A stretch of 64,000 bases of DNA from Blastocatellia bacterium AA13. Its GTDB lineage: Bacteria > Acidobacteriota > Blastocatellia > UBA7656. The notes beneath the pieces were generated by a model. It saw only the letters and a program-made list of their open reading frames with translations. It did not search any database and was not told the origin of the DNA. Of this stretch, positions 26,801 to 34,600 are shown piece after piece. Each line of letters opens with the position of its first letter. The first letter of the stretch is position 1. Both the position numbers and the translations under genes were made by a program. Where the stretch lies: contig QHVH01000044.1 in the NCBI GenBank assembly GCA_003222245.1, positions 1-64,000 on the forward strand, written 5' to 3'.

Positions 26801-27046
26801 AATGTCATAAAGGCCGGGAGGCAGGCTGTCGAATCTGTACAAGCCGTCGGATGTGGTTCTTGTAGTGCGTTCACTGCCTGTGTCTACATTCCTGGCGATG
26901 ACGGCGGCTCCCTGAAGGACCGCTCCTTGCGGATCGATGACCGCTCCAACAATGGTGGCGGTCGCGGACTGTGCATTACACAAGGATGCGGAATACATTG
27001 CGAAGAGTATCAGCGCTAATAGCTGACTCAAGAGACGTTTTGCCAT
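23828..27046 (-). CDS. Oar-like TonB-dependent outer membrane receptor
   Basis: This 1072-residue outer membrane protein has a signal peptide (MAKRLLSQLLALILFAMYSASLCNAQ). An N-terminal carboxypeptidase-regulatory-like beta domain follows (IVGAVIDPQGAVLQGAAVIARN to about residue 110), then a plug domain (TSSDLIGPGAVNNRGIQVNVDGG), and a long beta barrel that ends in the aromatic C-terminal residue of FRW. Such proteins are abundant in acidobacteria; transport cargo or adhesive role is unknown. AAGGAG (complement 27054-27059), seven bases before the ATG at 27046, fixes the start. Upstream in-frame starts would bury the signal peptide. It is a single gene with repeats behind its promoter side and a shared terminator at its end. 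Confidence 0.9.
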   Translation of the reverse strand: MAKRLLSQLLALILFAMYSASLCNAQSATATIVGAVIDPQGAVLQGAAVIARNVDTGSERTTRTTSDGLYRFDSLPPGLYDIRVEAKGFGKKEVKAVRLQVGEQRDVNFNLAVTGTSETVDITAAAPLVETNKTEVSSVIDEKQVATLPTTTSFNGVGGFANDYAGLAVIAPGVKYDLTSVSSDLIGPGAVNNRGIQVNVDGGTISDQVVSTRDALGASVEEVKEFQVLTNNYNAEFGQAGGVILNVITKSGTNGFHGDAHYYTRGRNLTASTFFYNLSDDANFRRAPFHKYEGGFTAGGPLIKDRTFWFTTYEQVRQGIPLQLVPPTGSLSITQPTKEILWSTKVDHQLNANNRISARFNLQRDLTDNLLLQIAPTASPESLVAQVIHDHTLNIGITSTPTLHTVNEARFFWHRFLSSTPTKTDQPGQQGPNFYFGAAFCCPQGADQNRYQYVDNFSWNHGAHTLKTGLNISRFPYNSLFTQFAFGLYQGFHAFPNQGPPSSLTIGIGPAKVRAADNIYGLYAQDTWKIKPNLTLNYGVRYDLENGAFRGGTGPAVNGSDCSQGNGIIPACSSDHNNLQPRIGIAWSPNFKSGFLHTLFGDQSRSVIRASAAEVTELAYLNVVLDSLNFDGVNLFTTTFVNPAVLSFFPGRPPDSLLSSLRRPNEFGRIRPISPDLKNPETRHFNLTVTRQIGTTMVVDVGYLSVLGFGLFGERDTNFPTINPDPAHPGFFYFGPRPDPRFTAIRTNENSRTSAYHGLLLNATKRMSHHFQFQAGYVLSKQLSSSEDFFGLSEPGDPSNIRADRALAQSDTRHQANFGAVFETASASSAGFLKHVVNNWTIGVIGTIQSGRPYPVSTGDAPFANAFFPGIGSETQQRPNVLPDGTLVATNIANGGAGTNLLVGPNGSAACHCPQTTFLAPGGASPLGAVDTFTGDTVDFQFVNGDLVRNGGQGDPYYRFDLSFTKAFKIHESIRVELKADVFNIFNKPLFILFNGLDTVNTMPVSTDPNCRVCLNAQTGRYIGSDGRALTIQDLKHGKVSKDLQRRVFGGLGDPTGTDLARTVQLSARFRW

Positions 27047-27237
27047 ATCAGATCTCCTTGCTTCTGAGCTTTTTTTGTTTTGCTCAGCCTGAAATGAACT
27101 TCTATACAACAGTTAAGCAGCAGAGATGCGCGAGAAGAATCAGCCTGCCTGGGGAGTCTGGTAACGAACAATCCATATCATGATTGGCATCGGCGGTCAA
27201 AGCAGTGGTGACAAACGCGCCTATGATATGACAGATT

Positions 27238-27547
27238 GACCCAATTCGCCGTCGAACCGGCCTCCGCTAAGCCCAGGCTTGCCCGCGCCTGCGGACGTTA
27301 AAAGAGCGGCGTATTTCCCGGTCGAACCGGCCTCCGCTGGCGAGCACAGGCTTGCGGACCTTAAAAGAGCGATGCATTCCCGGTCGAACCGGCCTCCGCT
27401 GAGCCGAGGCTTGCCCGCGCCTGCGGACCTCAAGAGAGCGGCGCATTTCCCAGTCGAACCGGCTTCCGCTGAGCCGAGGCTTGCCCGCGCCTGCGGACGT
27501 TAAAAGAGCAACACATTTCCCTGTCGAACCGGCCTCTGCCGATCAGG
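27238..27547. repeat. Tandem array, 70-bp unit, about 4.5 copies
   Basis: The landmark GTCGAACCGG (or close variants) recurs at 27251, 27321, 27383, 27453 and 27523. The spacings are 70, 62, 70 and 70 bases, so one unit carries an eight-base deletion. Each unit also contains TTGCCCGCGCCTGCGGAC and AAAAGAGCGGCG-like segments. The 70-base period is not a multiple of three, so these are not protein repeats. Confidence 0.88.
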
Positions 27548-27663
27548 CCTGAAGGGCCGACTATAAAATAGCCATCAGGGGCAAGCGCGAAGCGCGTCGC
27601 CCCTGGTTCCCGGCCCATTGCCTACAAGCGCTGAAGGCGCGACATAGCCGCTTCGTTGCTACG
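27545..27663 (+). repeat. Dispersed structured repeat, copy 1
   Basis: A roughly 115-bp element is built from small hairpins. GGCCTGAAGGGCC comes first, then ACTATAAAATAGCC. A longer stem opens with CAGGGGC and closes with CGCCCCTG, and the last hairpin is GCGCTGAAGGCGC followed by a CGACATAGCCGCTTCGTTGC tail. Related copies lie at 50814-50930, 61056-61160 and, inverted, 61173-61304. All four are intergenic. Confidence 0.8.
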
Positions 27664-28176
27664 CCAGAAACCATTGATGTCGTCGCGCGAGGATTGAAAT
27701 AGGACAATTGAGGTTGAAACGAGAACGACGAGCGTTAAAAGAAGAACGGCAAGGGTTGAAACGAACAAGACTTTGTGTGGGTTAGCCCCTAATCCTCGTC
27801 GTCGCTCTGCGATTGATTTTAGCCCAGCGTTTAAACGAGTATCAGTTGGGTGGAGCGGAAGCCAGTATCCCCAAGAATCGCGATTGAGTCGATATGAGCT
27901 GCGCGCGTGATCTGAGATCGTTTTTTTCGTAATGCCCTTATCTGAAAGGCCTCGCCGACAAGAACATGCGCAATCGTATTTGCTTCATCCGAGTTGTCGC
28001 GGCAGAATTCACCACCGCGGGTTGAAAGCGGCGGAACCGCGTCTCTTCGATGATGCGTTATATGCGCTTGAGCTGGGTGAACAAAAACTCTGCTGTTCCG
28101 TTCTTAGGACCTTGGCGGGAGCAATCCCCGCCAACTACTACCGCTTTGCGACTGAGCAGCATGGAGATTAAGAATC

Positions 28177-29043
28177 ATGAAGCATAAATTAATTAAATTA
28201 TCAGGTTTTCTTGTCTTGTTGTTAACTGTCCTTGCATTCGTTGATCAGACTCTTGCGCTGGACCGACAAATGAAACAAGAGAAATTGGAAGAACCGCCAA
28301 CACACGCCTTCACAAGCTCTATGAACGGCGCCCTAGTGCTTCAAGGCGGCGGCGATATCCTTCCCGAGATCTGGTCACGCTTCGTCGGTCTCGCCGGCGG
28401 GCCGGAAGCAAATTTTGTTTTCATCCCTACAGCAGACGATCCGACCGATCCTCAGAACCCCTCTCAAGACGAGTTTCCCACTAAGAATTTCAGGCGCGTC
28501 ACAGTGCTACACACTCGATGTCGTATGCAGGCCGATACTGAGGCGTTCATAGCCCCGCTGCGGGCTGCCAACGGAGTTTGGTTTGGCGGAGGTCGGCAAT
28601 GGCGCTTGGTGGACTCCTACTTGAACACCCGCGTCCAGCGTGAGCTACAGGGAGTTTTGGAGCGCGGTGGAGTTATCGGGGGGTCTTCAGCGGGAGCTAC
28701 AATCCTGGGCTCTTACCTGGTACGCGGCGCAATAGCCGGTCCTGAAATCATGATGGCGAAAGGATATGAAGAGGGCTTCGGCTTACTTAAGAACGCAGCT
28801 ATCGATCAGCACGTCGACACACGAAAAAGAGAAAACGATATGGCTGCCGTGATTACTGCTCATCCCGATTTGCTGGGCATCGGTCTGGAAGAGCCGGCGG
28901 CAATTGTGGTAAGCGGCGATCAGCTTGAAGTAATCGGTGCTGGACGCGTCGTAATCACGGACGGCAAAGAGCACGATGGAAAGCGCTACTACTACTTGAA
29001 AGTTGGCGACCGATTCAACCTTAAGACCAGGATGAAAGAGTAG
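28177..29043 (+). CDS. Secreted cyanophycinase-like serine peptidase (S51 family)
   Basis: This 288-residue exported protein has an N-terminal hydrophobic signal (residues 6-28). The body matches cyanophycinase-like S51 peptidases: LVLQGGGD, FVFIPTADD, GGGRQWRLVDSY near 137-147, and the nucleophile elbow GGSSAGA with Ser171. The YEEGFG segment and the catalytic histidine in IDQH (His212) follow. Cyanophycinases cut the arginine-aspartate storage polymer cyanophycin into beta-Asp-Arg dipeptides; extracellular members may degrade polymer released by other cells. No cyanophycin synthetase is in the window. A paralogue lies 103 bases downstream, followed by an M20 peptidase, suggesting a polymer-to-dipeptide-to-amino-acid route. 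The start is preceded by GGAG about 11 bases upstream. Confidence 0.85.
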   Translation: MKHKLIKLSGFLVLLLTVLAFVDQTLALDRQMKQEKLEEPPTHAFTSSMNGALVLQGGGDILPEIWSRFVGLAGGPEANFVFIPTADDPTDPQNPSQDEFPTKNFRRVTVLHTRCRMQADTEAFIAPLRAANGVWFGGGRQWRLVDSYLNTRVQRELQGVLERGGVIGGSSAGATILGSYLVRGAIAGPEIMMAKGYEEGFGLLKNAAIDQHVDTRKRENDMAAVITAHPDLLGIGLEEPAAIVVSGDQLEVIGAGRVVITDGKEHDGKRYYYLKVGDRFNLKTRMKE

Positions 29044-29146
29044 ACTTCTAACCTGAGCGATGATTATTTTTCCTGGATGTCGATCACGCCGTCAACAATT
29101 TCTCGCTCTTGACTTGGAGCTTGCGCGATCCTGAAAGGAATTTCGA

Positions 29147-29971
29147 ATGAAAAGAATACCGTTCTTGTTATTTCTCAGCTTAATGACGCCGATCGCAGAT
29201 GCGCAAATCCACGGCGGGCCGCGGAAAGGTATACTGATCATACAGGGAGCGGGCGACATCGGTCGGCGTTTGCCGCGGGTATGGGATGACTTTATTCGCC
29301 TTGCTGGAGGTCCAGACGCAAACTTCGTTTTTATTCCCACCGCCGATAACGCGGTGGATTTGCACAACCTGCCGCGAGAAGAATTTCCATTCGACCGTTT
29401 GAAACACGTGACTGTTCTTCACACACGATGTCGCCCCGAAGCCGACGATGAAGCCTTCGTGGCCCCGCTAAAGAACGCTGCCGGCGTCTGGTTTGGCAGC
29501 GGCAGGCAGTTTCGTTTAGTGGATTCGTATCTGCACACTCGGTTCCAGCGTGAGGTGAGAGCTGTATTGGATCGCGGCGGTGTTGTCGGCGGGACATCGG
29601 CCGGCGGCGTCATCCTGGCTTCCCATCTCGTGCACAGCGCAATCCTCGACCAGAAGATACTGATCGCGAAAGGATATGAGGAAGGCTTTGGCTATCTCAC
29701 CAACCTCGTCATCGACCAGAGAATAGAGGTACGGAAAGGAGAGGGAGATATGGCCCCAATAATCGCCTCGCATCCTGAGCTATTAGGCTTGGGGCTGGAG
29801 GAATCTTCAGCCATTCTTGTGCGGGGCAACATTCTTGAAGTGATTGGGCCGGGTCGCGTAGCGATTACCGATGGCAAAGATCATGGCGGGACGCGATACT
29901 ACTTCCTGAGCGCTGGAGATCGGTTCGATTTCAAAACGCGCTCTAAAGTAGCAGCCCGTCCGGGGCGCTAA
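29147..29971 (+). CDS. Cyanophycinase-like paralogue lacking the DQH histidine
   Basis: This 274-residue secreted protein (signal peptide MKRIPFLLFLSLMTPIADA) is a tandem duplicate of the preceding gene. It keeps FVFIPTADN, GSGRQFRLVDSY and the nucleophile elbow GGTSAGG with Ser151. In place of the catalytic-type IDQH it reads IDQR, with Arg192 (codon AGA) where the neighbour has His212. If that histidine is the general base, as in characterised cyanophycinases, this copy is inactive, has changed chemistry, or works as a binding or partner subunit. AAGGAA seven bases before the ATG supports the start. The M20 gene follows closely, so the three genes are probably co-transcribed. Confidence 0.8.
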   Translation: MKRIPFLLFLSLMTPIADAQIHGGPRKGILIIQGAGDIGRRLPRVWDDFIRLAGGPDANFVFIPTADNAVDLHNLPREEFPFDRLKHVTVLHTRCRPEADDEAFVAPLKNAAGVWFGSGRQFRLVDSYLHTRFQREVRAVLDRGGVVGGTSAGGVILASHLVHSAILDQKILIAKGYEEGFGYLTNLVIDQRIEVRKGEGDMAPIIASHPELLGLGLEESSAILVRGNILEVIGPGRVAITDGKDHGGTRYYFLSAGDRFDFKTRSKVAARPGR

Positions 29972-30028
29972 GCCTGCTATATGATAGCTTGCTCCTTCAG
30001 GAGAAGCCGTAGCTCAATTGATACCTCT

Positions 30029-31558
30029 ATGACCAAATACAAATTCGTCGTTACCATTGCGCTCGCCATGCTCACCGGCATTCGAGGCGCGGCTGGCCCT
30101 TCATCCGATGCCGCAAGCGCGGTGCGGAGTTACTGTGACAGTCATCAAGCCGCGATCCTTCGAGAGTTCGCGGAGCTTTTAGCCATTCCGAATGTGGCAT
30201 CGGATGCCGTGAACATTCGACGCAATGCCGCGCTCATAAGCTCGATGATGGAGAGGCGAGGAATCGCGGCCCGCTTGATCGAAGGGAAAGGGTCTCCGGT
30301 TGTATTCGGTGAATTAAGAAAACCGGGAGCTACGCGGACTATTGGTATCTATGCTCACTATGATGGACAGCCCGTCGATCCGGCTACATGGACTACTCCT
30401 CCATTCAAGCCGACGTTGAGGACGGGATCGATTGAAAGCGGCGGCGCCATAGTCGAATTTCCAAAGCCAGGTGAAAAGGCCGGCGACGAGTGGCGGCTCT
30501 ATGCCCGATCGGCATCCGACGATAAGGCTCCAATAGTAGCGCTGATGGCCGCGCTGGACGCTCTGAAGGCATCACGCATTGAAATCACCTCGAATCTCAA
30601 ATTCTTCTTTGAAGGAGAAGAGGAGGCGGGATCGATCCATCTCGAAGAGTTGCTTCGGCGGAACAAGCAATTATTGGATGCCGATGCATGGATCTGCGCT
30701 GACGGGCCCGTTCACCAAACGAGAAAGCAAGCCGTCTTTTTCGGATGCCGAGGAGTCGTATCGGCCACGATAACCGTCTACGGAGCTAACCGCGGACTTC
30801 ACAGCGGGCACTATGGGAACTGGGCTCCGAACGCGGCGATGATGCTGGCAAAACTGTTGGCAAGCATGAAAGACGATTCGGGCCGCGTGCTGATCGCGGG
30901 ATTCTACGAAGGGATTGAACCTCTCGGCGAAGATGAGAAAAGAGCTATTCGCGAGATGCCCGACTCTGACGCGCAGCTCATGCGAGAGTACGGCATGGCA
31001 GCCGCCGAAGGCGCGGGCAAGAGCCTCGCCGAATTGATCAACGAGCCTTCGCTCAACGTTGACGGAATGCGCAGCGAAGACATCGGCGCTCAGGCTCGCA
31101 ACATCGTTCCTCCTGAAGCAACCGCAACTGTCGATATGCGTCTGGTCAAAGGGATCGAACCGGCCCGCCAGCTTCAGCGGCTGATAGCTCATATAGAGAA
31201 GCAGGGCTTTCACGTGGTCAAGGAAACGCCGAGTCAAGAAATGAGATTGAAGTATCCGAGGATCGCTCGCGTCACAAGCGGAGACGGCTACCAGGCCGCA
31301 CGCACTCCGATGAGCCTGCCGATCTGTAAACAGGTCATTAAAGCAGTCGAAGAGTCCACCGGTTCCAGGCCGGTTCTGATGCCGGTCCTCGGCGGGAGCG
31401 CTCCTCTCGCAGTTTTCGCCTCGGTTACCGGAATTCCTCAGATCGGAGTGCCGATCGTCAATCACGATAACAATCAACATAGCTCGAACGAGAACCTGCG
31501 GCTAAAGAATCTCTGGGACGGAATCGTCGTCTTGGCCGGATTGATGACAATGAAGTAG
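30029..31558 (+). CDS. M20-family dipeptidase/peptidase, secreted
   Basis: This 509-residue M20 metallopeptidase has a signal peptide (MTKYKFVVTIALAMLTGIRGAAG). The metal-binding pattern is intact: YAHYDGQPVD, YARSASDDKAP, FFEGEEEAGS and the C-terminal histidine in NHDNNQHSSNENLR. The dimer-domain GLHSGHYG is also present. This is the dipeptidase-like branch, which often removes residues from dipeptides. Its place directly behind two cyanophycinase-like genes suggests it could split the released dipeptides, but that is inference. An ATG at 29981, nine bases after the previous stop, is in frame and would add 16 residues before the signal peptide. Neither start has a good ribosome binding site. 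Confidence 0.85.
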   Translation: MTKYKFVVTIALAMLTGIRGAAGPSSDAASAVRSYCDSHQAAILREFAELLAIPNVASDAVNIRRNAALISSMMERRGIAARLIEGKGSPVVFGELRKPGATRTIGIYAHYDGQPVDPATWTTPPFKPTLRTGSIESGGAIVEFPKPGEKAGDEWRLYARSASDDKAPIVALMAALDALKASRIEITSNLKFFFEGEEEAGSIHLEELLRRNKQLLDADAWICADGPVHQTRKQAVFFGCRGVVSATITVYGANRGLHSGHYGNWAPNAAMMLAKLLASMKDDSGRVLIAGFYEGIEPLGEDEKRAIREMPDSDAQLMREYGMAAAEGAGKSLAELINEPSLNVDGMRSEDIGAQARNIVPPEATATVDMRLVKGIEPARQLQRLIAHIEKQGFHVVKETPSQEMRLKYPRIARVTSGDGYQAARTPMSLPICKQVIKAVEESTGSRPVLMPVLGGSAPLAVFASVTGIPQIGVPIVNHDNNQHSSNENLRLKNLWDGIVVLAGLMTMK

Positions 31559-31682
31559 GCATCTCCCGGCTCCCTGTTCTGGAAGCGCTCAGCGTTTCAG
31601 TTTTCAGCGTTCTTTTTTTTCAGCGATTACCCTGAGGTTATACTTATTCTCTGTTTGTAACCTCGCTGATCTGTTGAGGCCG

Positions 31683-34600
31683 ATGACCAGAGAATTAAGA
31701 CCCGCACAATTGGACGCCGCGCACGATCTAGGCAGGCATATTTCCGTGACCGCGGGTCCGGGCGCCGGTAAGACCACGGTCCTGGTCGAACGATACCTGC
31801 ACATCCTCAGAACTCAGGATGTCTCGGTCGATCAAATAGTCGCAATCACGTTTACCAATCGCGCCGCGAACGAGATGCGCGAGCGGCTGCGTTCCGAACT
31901 CAGCTCGCTGGTTCGGCTCAGCACCGGTTATGAACGGGCGCGTTGGATACGTCACAAGCGGACTCTCGACGGAGGCGTGATCACAACCATTCACGGATTC
32001 TGTTCTCGGCTGCTCCACGAATTTCCCGTCGAAGCCGGCATCGATCCCCAGTTCAAGCTGCTTGACGAACATCAATCGTCGATCTTACTCGAGACCGCCG
32101 TCGAAGAAGCGCTCACTGCATTTATCAATTCAGGCCACGAAGCCATAACTCGCCTCACAGCGGGCGTGGGCCGGCAGGCTCTCGTGATGAGCCTCATTGA
32201 AATCTACAGGTCGATTCGCAATCCGGGCCTTACCATCGAGCGAGTACGCGAGTTAACCGAAGCAAATCATTCAACCGCCGCCGACTATGCTGAAGCGGTC
32301 GAGCGCCTGGACGAGGTAATGGAGCGGTTCGCGCAAAAGCCGGGGTTGTCGCCTGCTTCCGGCAAGAAGCGCGCGGCGGCCGTCGACGCGTGGCGCGAGA
32401 TTCGTAACTTGCTCACCAATCCGCCCAGCTCTTTTTCGCTCGCGGTCTACTGTCAGGCTGTCGAAGACTTTAGGAAAACCAGACCCCCGGCGCGCGATCC
32501 ACTCAAGGATATCGTTACTGAGATTGACGGGCTGATCTGGAACGATGAACTCGGGGGTCAGGTTCCGCAACTATTCTTCGATCTCTATGCTCGCGAAGCG
32601 TCGCTTGAATTGATAGGCGTGATTGAAAGAGTGGGACGAGAACTGGCCGCAAAGAAAGTCTCGCTTGCCGCGCTCGATTTCGACGATCTTCAACTGGAGG
32701 CGCTGCGCCTATTGAATGAGCGGCCGGATGCGCAGCGCCGGACGGCGAGTCGCTACCGGTTCTTTCTTGTCGACGAGTTTCAAGATACGAACGGCCTTCA
32801 ACGCGAGCTCATGAATCGCCTCGCTCTTTCGGAGCGCCGCGCAAATCTATTCATAGTCGGAGACCGCAAGCAATCGATATATGGATTCAGGGGGGCCGAT
32901 GTTGATCTCTTCCGTGAAATGAGCTCCGCGCTCGAAGAAGCAGGCGGACAATCCAAATCGCTCACTCTGAATTTCCGAAGCCAGGCCCCGCTAATTCACT
33001 TCTTCAATTATCTGTTCGAGAGAATATTCACTCCCGGCGATGACGCCGACGTATCGGAGTTAAACGAGCTGGGATTTGTCGAACACGAGCCAGGAATTGC
33101 CGAGCGGCCGGCCGAAGACGCGGGACCGCTTGTTGAAATTCTAATTGACCTGAAAGACCAGGAGGCTGATTCGGCCGGCGACTGGAACGGCCGCGAACGC
33201 GACGCCGAGCAGCTTGCGCTCAAGATTCAATCGCTGGTTGACGCGAATGCCGCGCCTCGCGTCTTTAGGTATCTCGACATTGCGTTGCTGTTCAGGTCTC
33301 TGACCGAAGTGTCCATCTATGAATCCGCTTTCCGTCGAGCGGGTATTCCATATCAAACAATCGAGGGCAAGGGGTTTTATGCGAAGGAGGAGATCGTAGA
33401 CCTGATTCAATTGCTGCGGTTCCTCGACAACACTACCGACGAGCTGGCTCTCGCGGCGATTCTCAGATCGCCTCTTGTCGGCATCTCCGACGACACGCTC
33501 CTGGCGTTACGATGCGCGCCAGAGATCGATGAAACGAGCAAGGCCGCTCGGGTGCTCGGAACAGCGGACGAACTCCGGCTTCGGCGAGGAGTGCGCGGCT
33601 TGTTGAACGCGGTTCGCAATCACGAACTAATAGATCTCATCACCGACGAGGATCATCGAGCGCTCGACCCCTTCAGAGCTTTGATCGAGACGTTGATCGA
33701 CCAGCGGAATCGGCTCGGGATTGCCGATCTCCTGCGCTTCACAATCGAGACATCGGAATATCGAACGGTTATCGCGGCGGCATTTGACGGAGCCCAACGT
33801 CTGGCCAATGTAGACAAGCTGTTCGATCTGGCGGAGAGGTTCGAAGCGTCGGGCGCGCATATGATTCGCGATTTCGTTCGCTTCGTTTACGAGTTCGAAC
33901 GATCGGGCGCGCGAGAAGGAGAAGGCCGGATTGACGATTCAGCCAATGCGGTTCGGCTTATGACGATACATCAAGCGAAGGGCCTGGAGTTTCCCATAGT
34001 GATAATGCCCGAGCTTCAACGTCAGCTCGATATACGTCAGGACTGGTGGCTGCTCGATCGGCATCTCGGTCTCACCGCAAAAGTACCCGACGGAAGAGGG
34101 GCTCGCGTTACCGGCTTCACGATGAAACGGTTGCGTGACCGCGCCGGCCTGCGAGAGCAGTTCGAGAGCATGCGGCTTATGTACGTCGCGGCCACTCGAG
34201 CGCGGGATCGCTTGATATTTTCGGGAGCAGCGGCTCGAGAGCGTGAGCTTTGCTCAGGCAGACACAACTGGCTTTCGTGGATATGCGAGTCACTTGGGAT
34301 CGCGGCTCCGCTCGAAAGCAAGCTGCTCAAGCTCACTGACAATCTCGAGGTGCAGCTTACAGCCAACCTGCTCGACTCGAGCACCACGGCTGCAATACTC
34401 CGCGAACCGCCTGAACATATTGAAGCGGCGGAGGCCTTTGATGCAGCCGATCCGCTTCCGCTGCTTATGCCCGTCGCCCGCTCCGTCGAGAACGCGGCTT
34501 ACACATTTACCGTCACTCAGTTGATGAATCACGGCCGTTGCCCGCGTCAGTATTATTTCGATCGAGTGCTCCATGCGCCTTCGGGTGACGAGATCGCGTT

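Larger units (their letters stand above)
27047..28176. other. Repeat-rich intergenic region
   Basis: More than 1.1 kb has no gene I can support. In order it holds the upstream region of the TonB-type receptor, a tandem array of a 70-bp unit (about 27238-27547), one copy of a dispersed structured repeat (27545-27663), and then about 500 bases of unremarkable sequence. A 79-codon frame at 27932-28171 ends just before the first cyanophycinase-like gene, but it has no motif or ribosome binding site and I do not call it. Confidence 0.6.

Noticed and set aside
26177-27019. 280-codon open frame antisense to the TonB receptor
   Set aside because: It lies opposite the signal peptide, regulatory domain and plug of a clear gene and has no independent support.
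27238-27547. Possible CRISPR array
   Set aside because: The repeating unit is the entire 70 bp including what would be spacers, the units are similar throughout, and no cas gene is present. GTTGAAAC-like words at 27700-27780 are irregularly spaced.
27932-28171. 79-codon frame just before the first cyanophycinase-like gene
   Set aside because: Position is suggestive, but there is no ribosome binding site, motif or clear codon bias.
28177-29971. Complete cyanophycin metabolism locus
   Set aside because: No cyanophycin synthetase (CphA) is present; only degradation-type proteins are seen, so synthesis is not claimed.
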